This document shows, one piece after another, positions 1 to 5,234 of a DNA stretch of 5,234 bases; within the stretch, counting starts at the first letter, position 1; each line of letters opens with the position of its first letter. The stretch is from positions 219,385 to 224,618 of the forward strand of contig CP070839.1 of NCBI GenBank assembly GCA_020341875.1. Direction: 5' to 3'. The translations under genes and the position numbers were made by a program. The notes under the pieces are model-generated. The model saw only the letters and a list, made by a program, of their open reading frames with translations. It was not told the DNA's origin and did not search any database. This stretch comes from Candidatus Zixiibacteriota bacterium. GTDB taxonomy: Bacteria; Zixibacteria; MSB-5A5; SM1-73.

Positions 1-154
1 AGTTGAGGCTGCGGTCGGCTTCGCAACCTTCTGCGAAAAAGGCTCGTCGGTTTCGGCGACTCGACCTGGTCCACGAGTGCGAGATCAGAATGAAGTGAGA
101 AAATCATCCTTCTTGGTGACGGCTGTACATCTACGACAGAAGATCCCCTGGAGG

Positions 155-1651
155 TCAACTCGCCAATTCGCTTCGCATCAGTTCCTTCATTTTCAGCAGG
201 TCCAAAACTAAGGACCGGTCTTTAACCATCGGCGCTGTGATTTGTCTTACCTTTCGATGGATCTTGCCTGTCCCGGTTCCCGGTTTCAGGGGGGACCTGA
301 AATCCAGTCCCTGAGAGGCAGCCAAAAACTCGATGGCCAGCACGTCCTCGGCATTGGCGGTCACCTCCCGGGCCTTCCGGGCGGCGATGGTACCCATGCT
401 GACGTGATCCTCCTGATTGTTTGACGTGGGTATGGAGTCGACCGAAGCGGGATGAGTCAGGCACTTGTTCTCCGAGACCAGCGCGGCTGATAGCGTCTGT
501 GCCATCATGAAGCCTGAGTTCAGGCCCGGCTCCTTGGTCAGGAATGCCGGTAGGTCTGAGATAACAGGATTCGTCAGAGCGGCGACCCTTCTCTCAGATA
601 TGCTGGCCAACTCAGAAACTGCTATCCCAAGAAAGTCCAGGGCCAGGGCCACCGGTTCGCCGTGGAAGTTCCCGGCAGAGATAACCTTGTTCTGGTCAGG
701 AAAGATCAGAGGGTTGTCCGTGGCCGAGTTTATCTCGATCTCAAGTACTGATCGAACGTAAGAGAGCGCGTCGCGCACGGCTCCATGCACCTGCGGCATA
801 CAGCGAAAACTGTAAGGGTCCTGCACCTTGGGACAGGCCTTATGGAATTCCCTTATCTGGCTCCGCCTGGTCAATCTTACCAGATTCTCAGCCGACTTTT
901 TCTGCCCCTTGTGTTTTCTGACCTTCTGGACGTTCGGGTCAAACGCTGTCGGGGTACACAACGCCGCCTCCATGCTGAGTGCTCCTGCCATATCGGCCAG
1001 TCCCGCCAGTCTTTCTGCCTTCAGCAGAGACAGAACGCCTACGGCGGTCATCACGCAGGTGCCGTTGATCAGGGCCAGTCCCTCCTTGGCGGAGAGCTGT
1101 AGTGGCGATATCCCGGCTTTTTTGAAGGCCTTTTTCCCCTCCATTATTTTGCCTTCATGTACAGCCCATCCTTTTCCCATGATGGGCAGGGTCATGAATG
1201 CCAAGGGAGCCAAGTCGCCGGATGCGCCCACAGAGCCCTTTTCCGGGATCACAGGGTGGACCCGCCTGTTGATCATCTCCACTAAGGTCTTAACAATCTC
1301 CAATCTGACTCCGGAGAATCCCTTCGCCAGTACGTTGGCCCGCAGAAGTATGATCGCCCTAACTTCCTCTTCACTGAAGATCGGCCCCACGGAGAGGGCG
1401 TGGCTTACCACCAGGTTTTCCTGGAGTTTCTCAATGTCCTTCTTGCTAATCTTCTTTCGGCAAAGACTGCCGAAGCCTGTGTTGATTCCGTAAACGGTCT
1501 GCTCGGCATCGACCATCTCCTCCACGCATTTTCTGCATTTCTTGATCTTGCCTACTGCTTTGGGAAGGATTCTGACTTTGGCCCCGCGCAGAGCAACCGC
1601 TTCTACCTCTTCGAGAGTCAGATTATCACCGTCTATTCTGACCAGATTCAT
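155..1651 (-). CDS. hutH: Histidine ammonia-lyase
   Basis: The product (498 aa) should remove ammonia from L-histidine to give trans-urocanate, the first step of histidine breakdown in the cytoplasm, as a homotetramer. The family's hallmarks are all visible. The Ala-Ser-Gly triad that cyclises into the MIO electrophile is at 143-145, inside GSVGASGDLAPLA. The catalytic Tyr is at 54 (YGINTGFG). Ser-His at 83-84 is the pair typical of histidine rather than phenylalanine specificity. Also present are Asn196 (NGT), Tyr280 and Arg283 (QDPYSFRCMPQVHG), Phe329 (GNFHGEP) and Glu414 (SNNQEDHVSMG). Length is normal for HutH (about 500 aa), so the gene looks intact. The ATG at 1651 is preceded by AGAGGAAAG (1656-1664), and the N-terminus aligns with the family's usual start. 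Small departures are Phe282 where Leu is usual and Asn411 where Ala is common; neither is catalytic. RCxPQVHG resembles Firmicutes-type HutH. No hutU, hutI or formimidoyl-transfer gene is adjacent. A tyrosine lyase or aminomutase is a less likely alternative. Confidence 0.95.
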   Translation of the reverse strand: MNLVRIDGDNLTLEEVEAVALRGAKVRILPKAVGKIKKCRKCVEEMVDAEQTVYGINTGFGSLCRKKISKKDIEKLQENLVVSHALSVGPIFSEEEVRAIILLRANVLAKGFSGVRLEIVKTLVEMINRRVHPVIPEKGSVGASGDLAPLAFMTLPIMGKGWAVHEGKIMEGKKAFKKAGISPLQLSAKEGLALINGTCVMTAVGVLSLLKAERLAGLADMAGALSMEAALCTPTAFDPNVQKVRKHKGQKKSAENLVRLTRRSQIREFHKACPKVQDPYSFRCMPQVHGAVRDALSYVRSVLEIEINSATDNPLIFPDQNKVISAGNFHGEPVALALDFLGIAVSELASISERRVAALTNPVISDLPAFLTKEPGLNSGFMMAQTLSAALVSENKCLTHPASVDSIPTSNNQEDHVSMGTIAARKAREVTANAEDVLAIEFLAASQGLDFRSPLKPGTGTGKIHRKVRQITAPMVKDRSLVLDLLKMKELMRSELAS

Positions 1652-1670
1652 TTTTCTTTCCTCTGTCTTG

Positions 1671-1723
1671 TGTAGCGGAGGCCTTCAGGCCTCCATGGTG
1701 GAAGGCTCAAGCCTTCGGCTACA
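1671..1723. repeat. Composite palindromic repeat (three-way-junction-like)
   Basis: Three perfect stems nest in 53 bases. An outer stem TGTAGC (1671-1676) pairs with GCTACA (1718-1723). Inside it are two hairpins: GGAGGCC-TTCA-GGCCTCC (1677-1694) and GAAGGC-TCAA-GCCTTC (1701-1716), joined by the six-base linker 1695-1700. The layout is that of a dispersed intergenic palindrome (REP/BIME-like) rather than a terminator, as there is no T run on either side. It lies 19 bases upstream of the hutH start. In a hutH transcript it would fold just 5' of the ribosome binding site, leaving that site unpaired. Copy number elsewhere in the genome cannot be seen from here, so its repeat nature is inferred from form. 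Confidence 0.7.
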
Positions 1724-1819
1724 TTCTATATCTTGTAGTGTTCGACACGAAGCCCTCGTCTGTGATGGTGCTTATGGTATAGGACTCATCCTGATCCTGC
1801 CTCTGGTCAAATCCAAATG

Positions 1820-1858
1820 GCGAAAGCCCCGCGAAACGGGTCTCCGACAAGCTTTCGC
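1820..1858. repeat. Nested hairpin, probable dispersed palindrome
   Basis: GCGAAAGC (1820-1827) is the exact reverse complement of GCTTTCGC (1851-1858). The enclosed sequence begins with a second small stem, CCCG-CGAAA-CGGG (1828-1840). The result is a branched or extended hairpin of 39 bases in the gap between the aldehyde dehydrogenase gene and hutH. No T run follows it. It is most simply read as another REP-like element; a role as an RNA-processing or stability element is possible but unsupported. Confidence 0.5.
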
Positions 1859-1877
1859 ACTCCATTGACGCTTCAGT

Positions 1878-1908
1878 GTTGGGGCAGGGGTACAACCCCT
1901 GCCCCAAC
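1878..1908. repeat. Perfect 14-bp stem hairpin behind the dehydrogenase gene
   Basis: GTTGGGGCAGGGGT (1878-1891) and ACCCCTGCCCCAAC (1895-1908) form a perfect 14-bp, very GC-rich stem with a 3-base loop. It begins 7 bases beyond the TAA stop of the minus-strand aldehyde dehydrogenase gene. This is where an intrinsic terminator would sit, but the bases that follow in the minus direction (ACTGAAG...) contain no U tract. It may therefore slow transcription or protect the mRNA 3' end, or simply be a REP-like dispersed repeat. Confidence 0.75.
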
Positions 1909-1915
1909 CAACCGA

Positions 1916-3346
1916 TTATCTCTGTAAGTTGAACACCACCATCTTTATGTCCGTCATCTCCTCGACGGCGAATTTCAAGCCTTCCCGGCCCATGCCCGAA
2001 TCCTTCACCCCACCGTAAGGCATCTGGTCCGCGCGGTAAGTCGGAACGTCATTGACGATCACTCCACCCACCTTTATCCTTTTTACCGCCTGGAACGCCT
2101 TTTCTATATCAGAGGTGTATACTCCTGCCTGCAGACCGTAGACCGAATCATCGGCCATTTTCACGGCATCCGAAAAGTCGCTAAAGGGAACCAAGCAGAC
2201 CACAGGGGCGAAGACCTCCTGCGCCATTACCTTCATGTCAGGCTTGACATTGGTGAGCACTGTGGGATAGTAGAAGTTGTTCTCTCTTCTTCCTCCGATC
2301 AATATCTTGGCCCCGCCAGCGACCGCCTCTCTCACCCAGCTTTCGGTCCTCACTGCATCGCCCTCCGTAATCATCGGGCCCACATCCGTTTCAGGGTCCA
2401 GGGGATCGCCGAGCTTCAGTTCCTCGGTTCCCTTCAAAAATCGCTGGGTGAACTCATCGAGCACCTTTTCGTGGATGTAGATTCTCTGAACCGAGATGCA
2501 GACCTGCCCGGCATAGGCAAAGCTTCCCACAATACAGCGCGGAACGGCCAAGTCAAGATCGGCGGATTCGTCTGTAATACAAGCGGAGTTCGAACCTAAC
2601 TCCAGCGTCACCTGCTTCAACCCGGATTTCTCCTTTATGTCCTTCCCCACGGGCGGACTTCCGGTGAAAGTAATCATGGAGACGTGCGGATCGGTGACCA
2701 GCCAGTTGCCTACCGTCGATCCCGGACCGACTATGATGTTCAATGCACCGTCCGGAAGGCCGGATTCCATCAGTATCTCACCCAACTTGAGGGAGGTCAG
2801 CGGCGTGGTGGATGCGGGTTTCAGTATGACGGAACATCCGGCCGCAACTGCCGGCGCTACCTTGTGAGCGACCAGATTCAGAGGGAAATTGAAGGGACTG
2901 ATCGCGCCGATGATCCCGACGGGGAAGCGAAGATAAAACCCTATCCTCTTTTCCCCGCCCACGGCGGCATCCATGGGAACAGTTTCGCCATGAATCGACT
3001 TTGCCTCCTCGGAGGCGAACTTGAACGTCTGAACCGACCTTTCTACCTCTGCTTTAGCATGCTTCCATGCCTTCCCCGCCTCCATGGCGATGATGCGGGT
3101 GATCTCGTCTTTGTTCTCATCTATTCTCTCTGAAGTCCTCTGCAGGATTTTGGATCGCTCATAAGCGGGCATGCCGGAGATCAGCGCAAACCCGTCCTGA
3201 GCAGATTTGACTGCCTCGACGAATGTCTGCTTGTCGGTTACGGGCACCGAGCCTATCGCCTCGACGGTGTATTTATTTGCCACCTGCAGCAGTTTCTCTC
3301 CCTCTCTCCATTTTCCTCCCACAAGAGTCTTGTAAACCCTGGACAT
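1916..3346 (-). CDS. NAD(P)-dependent aldehyde dehydrogenase
   Basis: The 476-aa product is a complete member of the aldehyde dehydrogenase superfamily, soluble, oxidising an aldehyde to a carboxylate with NAD(P)+. Visible landmarks are Asn153 of PFNFPLN (oxyanion hole), Lys176 of KPAS (cofactor binding), TFTGSPPVG at 227-234 (Rossmann glycine turn), general base Glu249 in LELGSNSA, nucleophile Cys283 in GQVCISVQR, and Glu377 with Phe379 in QEVFAPVV. The LELGSNSA signature and the C-terminus (NDVPTYRADQMPYGG, then GMGREG and EEMTDIK) point to the lactaldehyde / non-phosphorylating glyceraldehyde-3-phosphate / phosphonoacetaldehyde dehydrogenase side of the superfamily. The substrate cannot be named from sequence. 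The start at 3346 has GAGGT (3352-3356) five bases upstream and a promoter further up. It shares strand with hutH 264 bases downstream; a common pathway is not evident, since histidine breakdown needs no aldehyde dehydrogenase. Confidence 0.93.
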   Translation of the reverse strand: MSRVYKTLVGGKWREGEKLLQVANKYTVEAIGSVPVTDKQTFVEAVKSAQDGFALISGMPAYERSKILQRTSERIDENKDEITRIIAMEAGKAWKHAKAEVERSVQTFKFASEEAKSIHGETVPMDAAVGGEKRIGFYLRFPVGIIGAISPFNFPLNLVAHKVAPAVAAGCSVILKPASTTPLTSLKLGEILMESGLPDGALNIIVGPGSTVGNWLVTDPHVSMITFTGSPPVGKDIKEKSGLKQVTLELGSNSACITDESADLDLAVPRCIVGSFAYAGQVCISVQRIYIHEKVLDEFTQRFLKGTEELKLGDPLDPETDVGPMITEGDAVRTESWVREAVAGGAKILIGGRRENNFYYPTVLTNVKPDMKVMAQEVFAPVVCLVPFSDFSDAVKMADDSVYGLQAGVYTSDIEKAFQAVKRIKVGGVIVNDVPTYRADQMPYGGVKDSGMGREGLKFAVEEMTDIKMVVFNLQR

Positions 3347-3389
3347 CTTCTACCTCTTCATGTATTTGCCTAGCACAGATTTTTCGATC

Positions 3390-3417
3390 AATATAAAAGA
3401 TAAAAGCTTCGGGTCAA
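3390..3417 (-). promoter_or_regulatory. Sigma-70-type promoter for the aldehyde dehydrogenase gene
   Basis: On the minus strand, TTGACC (3417-3412, 5 of 6 consensus) is followed after 16 bases by TATATT (3395-3390, 5 of 6). Transcription would begin near 3383, an A, giving a leader of about 37 bases that contains the ribosome binding site at 3352-3358. The surrounding sequence is distinctly AT-rich compared with its flanks. This would drive the aldehyde dehydrogenase gene and possibly hutH by read-through. Confidence 0.6.
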
Positions 3418-3473
3418 GGAAGAAATGGAGGTCGTTTGAGGAGAGGTTCGAGCGACATACCTCCTTGCGAAAC

Positions 3474-3493
3474 CTGTGCATTCCGCTGCACAG
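3474..3493. repeat. Perfect 7-bp hairpin in the divergent intergenic region
   Basis: CTGTGCA (3474-3480) and TGCACAG (3487-3493) form a perfect stem with a six-base loop. It lies about 57 bases upstream of the -35 box of the dehydrogenase promoter, between two divergent genes. It could be an operator half-site pair or part of a leader hairpin. Nothing else supports either reading, and no T run follows. Confidence 0.4.
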
Positions 3494-3559
3494 CGCGGCC
3501 CCGGTCAGGTCCGTCGAAAAACCAGACCCCGAACCGTGAATCTTATGATCGGTAAGGGG

Positions 3560-3599
3560 TTGGCCAGAAAGCTCCCTCTCATCGGCCCGTTCTGGCCAA
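3560..3599. promoter_or_regulatory. Spaced 10-bp inverted repeat upstream of the orphan gene
   Basis: TTGGCCAGAA (3560-3569) is the exact reverse complement of TTCTGGCCAA (3590-3599), with 20 bases between them. The arm centres are 30 bp apart, about three helical turns, so two dimeric proteins could bind the same DNA face. The second arm ends 64 bases before the start of the gene at 3664. A possible -10 box, TATGAT (3544-3549), lies just upstream but has no recognisable -35. If it is used, the repeat would sit at the transcript's 5' end. An operator or a leader hairpin are both possible. Confidence 0.4.
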
Positions 3600-3663
3600 G
3601 GGCACATTTTTTGCTCATTGGTCTGGTGAAAAAGGAAGGTCTCTCTGGGAAAGGATTGAGAAT

Positions 3664-4314
3664 ATGGAAAAGACTCTTAGCCTGGGCATAAAAAGAGGGT
3701 TTACAGAGGAGAAGCTGAGAAAAACGCACGAACCGAAAGTGAAGAAGGATACCGAGGGGTACTATCTCTACACCGTCAACGAAGGGACAAAAGTCTATTT
3801 CGAGGACTTCTACACCTTTCTGGAGGGGGTGGAGCAAAGATCCTTGAAGGAACTGAAAGGGTTGAAGGAGGGGATTCAGTGTTGTGACGAAAAACGTGAA
3901 GAGTCCCGGGCGTACTACTATGCCAGAAAGGTCATCGTCGAGGTGGTACTGAAGAACGTTTATGGTTACTATGGGGACGATTCCAGCTTCGGAGTCATCA
4001 TGACCCCCTGGTGTTTTGGCACAGTGATCTTAGAGAAGATTGAAAACTACAAGGAGCGACTCAGCCGGGGGGAGCTCCCGGACGTGAATCTCCCGGAGAC
4101 CCCTTACCTGATCTTAAGATACATAGATGAGATTTACAAAAAGACCATACTTGACTTGTTTGAGCTGCCCCTGGAGGCCTTCAGCATTAAATGGCAGTAT
4201 ACCGATCTCCTGAAGCGTTTCGGCAGAGTTTTTTCCCACGCCTGCACGAATCTGGCCGACATCCTGGCGCTGATTAAAGAGTATGATCCGGACCCCTCTG
4301 ATCAACTTGCGTGA
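3664..4314 (+). CDS. Hypothetical protein, unrecognised family
   Basis: I do not recognise this 216-aa protein. GGAAAGGA (3648-3655) lies eight bases before the ATG, and no in-frame start exists further upstream, so the start is well supported. The sequence has a protein-like composition: many Lys and Glu, unusually many Tyr and Phe (for example EGYYLYTV at 31-38, AYYYARKV at 83-90, NVYGYYGDD at 98-106) and long probable amphipathic helices. There is no signal peptide. The two most hydrophobic stretches, about 89-102 and 108-123 (the latter containing TPWCFGTV), are too short and too polar at the edges for clear membrane spans, so a soluble cytoplasmic protein is likely. Cysteines are few: 73-74 as a pair, 117 and 194, with no metal-binding spacing. 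No nucleotide-binding loop, helix-turn-helix or catalytic motif stands out. It is divergent from the dehydrogenase gene, and nothing is obviously co-transcribed downstream. Confidence 0.75.
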   Translation: MEKTLSLGIKRGFTEEKLRKTHEPKVKKDTEGYYLYTVNEGTKVYFEDFYTFLEGVEQRSLKELKGLKEGIQCCDEKREESRAYYYARKVIVEVVLKNVYGYYGDDSSFGVIMTPWCFGTVILEKIENYKERLSRGELPDVNLPETPYLILRYIDEIYKKTILDLFELPLEAFSIKWQYTDLLKRFGRVFSHACTNLADILALIKEYDPDPSDQLA

Positions 4315-5190
4315 TTTCACGTCAGATCTCTCCCGACCTCCGGTCCACCTTCCCGCAAGAGAATCAACCTCGCGCACTCGAACCATCTCAAGAAGAGGCA
4401 ACCTCGAGAGCAGAGAAATTCGCTTTAGATGAGGGTTCTCTTTTCCCGGCATGTACAACCGATCATCTCTCCGACGTGCTTTCCTCTGTATGGATGATTC
4501 GTCTTTATCTGCGAGCCTTGTAACTTGGCTAATCTCAAAGGAATGAGAGAAGGAGCGAAGGAGTCTGTCGCAAATTCGTGCGAAAGTTGTGAGGGCCAAG
4601 GAGCTTTCGATTCATCAACAGCTTTTCCCGGCTCGCTAACTCCTTGGTAACGCCAACATTATCGCAGCAGAGGGAAGTCCTGTTGAGCGATGTTTTCGGT
4701 ATGAATTTTGTTCATCTAAGCTGGCGTGGTTTTGCACGGTCTGGTGAAGGCAGACTTGCTGTTCTGGGTTTCGCGAGAAAGCTGAGAGATGAATTCCGAT
4801 CCAACTGCTGGCCGACGGCGAGAATACGTTTCGGCTCTTACTACAGCTAGGTGGAGCCGGATTTCATAGGAGGTGGGCTGAAGTCAAAGCTCTTGAAGGC
4901 AAATAAAAGGCCTGGTCTTGGCCGGTTTGGGGAATCCTCCGCCAAAGACGACAATCCTGACAAGAGGCAAGCCGAGTTGAAGGCGAGTCTTCGGTGTTGA
5001 TTTGTGGCAACTCAACCCAACCGGTTGATAATGGAGAAGGTTGCCTCTTCACCAACTGCCGAAAGACAAGACTGTGAGATTGACAGTCGGTGCGGCGGGT
5101 CCAGTCAAAACGTCCCCTTTTTGTTCTTCAGGGCAAGCTCGACTGGGGTGGCGAATCCCTAATATTGGCTTTTCCAAAAAAGTTGTAAAA
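4315..5190. other. Long stretch without a convincing gene
   Basis: About 880 bases follow the orphan gene with no open frame that has both a ribosome binding site and protein-like composition. Open frames of up to about 70 codons occur on the plus strand, and a longer one on the minus strand is largely antisense to the orphan gene. Several short perfect inverted repeats are present: TCGCA/TGCGA (4568-4583), CCAAGGAG/CTCCTTGG (4596-4603 with 4640-4647), GACTGT/ACAGTC (5070-5088), CCAGTC/GACTGG (5101-5106 with 5141-5146), and the palindrome CAACCGGTTG (5018-5027). Each is short enough to arise by chance. The stretch may be a decayed gene, an unrecognised non-coding RNA, or regulatory DNA for the gene beyond the right edge. 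No tRNA, rRNA, insertion sequence or CRISPR array is visible. Confidence 0.5.
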
Positions 5191-5194
5191 ATTC

Positions 5195-5223
5195 TTGACA
5201 TGGTCGGTGGAGGAGTTTATAAT
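5195..5223 (+). promoter_or_regulatory. Perfect consensus sigma-70 promoter reading out of the window
   Basis: TTGACA (5195-5200) and TATAAT (5218-5223) match the bacterial housekeeping consensus at all twelve positions and are separated by the optimal 17 bases. Just upstream, at 5174-5192, are A-rich tracts (AAAAAA, then GTAAAAATT) resembling an UP element, the contact site for the RNA polymerase alpha subunit. Transcription should start near 5229-5231, only a few bases from the window end. The gene it serves is therefore outside. Such strength is typical of stable-RNA or ribosomal-protein operons, but the target cannot be seen. Confidence 0.85.
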
Positions 5224-5234
5224 TACTGAGCTAA

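Larger units (their letters stand above)
3347..3663. other. Divergent intergenic region, no gene
   Basis: This stretch separates the minus-strand aldehyde dehydrogenase gene from the plus-strand orphan gene. It holds the minus-strand promoter at 3390-3417, a hairpin at 3474-3493 and a spaced inverted repeat at 3560-3599. Short open frames exist on both strands but lack ribosome binding sites and protein-like composition. The plus-strand frame of the orphan gene is open back to a TAA at 3553-3555, but it contains no start codon before 3664. Confidence 0.6.

Noticed and set aside
36..66. Possible terminator behind hutH (minus strand)
   Set aside because: A 4-bp stem (46-49 with 57-60) lies near five T residues on the minus strand (40-36), but the stem is too weak and separated from the T run by several bases.
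828..1493. A 221-codon open frame on the plus strand opposite hutH, with others nearby
   Set aside because: It lies wholly antisense to a clear histidine ammonia-lyase gene, has no ribosome binding site and its composition (Ser, Phe, Pro and Leu rich) is that of a shadow frame.
1776..1810. TTGACC (minus strand, 1810-1805) and TATACC (1781-1776) as a hutH promoter
   Set aside because: The spacer is 23 bases, far from the 16-18 needed, and no better pairing was found in the gap.
1719..1907. A 62-codon minus-strand open frame in the gap between the dehydrogenase gene and hutH
   Set aside because: It starts inside the 14-bp hairpin, runs through the nested hairpin and ends in the composite repeat. 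It looks like chance translation of repeat DNA and has no ribosome binding site.
4311..4523. A 70-codon plus-strand frame whose GTG overlaps the orphan gene's stop as GTGA
   Set aside because: The overlap would fit translational coupling, but there is no ribosome binding site and the Ser, Pro and Glu-rich product shows no recognisable feature.
4114..4599. A 161-codon minus-strand open frame
   Set aside because: It is largely antisense to the orphan gene, starts with TTG without a Shine-Dalgarno sequence, and is rich in Arg and Ser like a shadow frame. The opposite-strand gene at 3664-4314 has the better start signal.
4670..4680. GAGGGAAGTCC, which resembles the conserved 5' motif of bacterial RNase P RNA
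   Set aside because: The other conserved RNase P segments, including the ACAGAA...GGCTTA region near the 3' end, are absent downstream.
5041..5229. A 62-codon plus-strand open frame starting with TTG at the right end
   Set aside because: It runs through the consensus promoter and stops just beyond the -10 box, and it has no ribosome binding site.

Overview
The window reads as ordinary bacterial chromosome of moderate, slightly GC-leaning composition. Evidence for a bacterium is the Shine-Dalgarno sequences in front of all three genes and two sigma-70-type promoters. No rRNA, tRNA or lineage marker is present, so the phylum cannot be fixed. The gene content plus stacked palindromic intergenic repeats would suit an anaerobic, amino-acid-using or syntrophic bacterium (for example a deltaproteobacterial-type lineage), but that is a guess.

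Layout, left to right. Bases 1-154 are a short non-coding flank. A complete histidine ammonia-lyase gene (hutH, minus strand, 155-1651) follows. A 264-base gap (1652-1915) holds three successive palindromic elements: a 53-base, three-way-junction-like repeat, a nested hairpin, and a perfect 14-bp hairpin directly behind the next gene. A complete NAD(P)-dependent aldehyde dehydrogenase gene (minus strand, 1916-3346) comes next, with a good promoter just upstream (3390-3417). A divergent intergenic region (3347-3663) carries a perfect 7-bp hairpin and a spaced 10-bp inverted repeat. It leads into a plus-strand gene for an unrecognised 216-residue protein (3664-4314). The last 920 bases contain no convincing gene and end in a textbook consensus promoter (TTGACA-N17-TATAAT, 5195-5223) that reads out of the window to the right.

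How the genes may work together. HutH deaminates histidine to urocanate. The aldehyde dehydrogenase oxidises an aldehyde of unknown identity. They share a strand and could be co-transcribed from the 3390-3417 promoter, but the repeat-filled gap argues against a tight operon, and no other hut genes are in view. The unknown gene is divergent from them. I see no clear new multi-gene system. The points most worth following are the stacked palindromic repeats, the orphan protein with its upstream inverted repeat, and the very strong promoter at the right edge.
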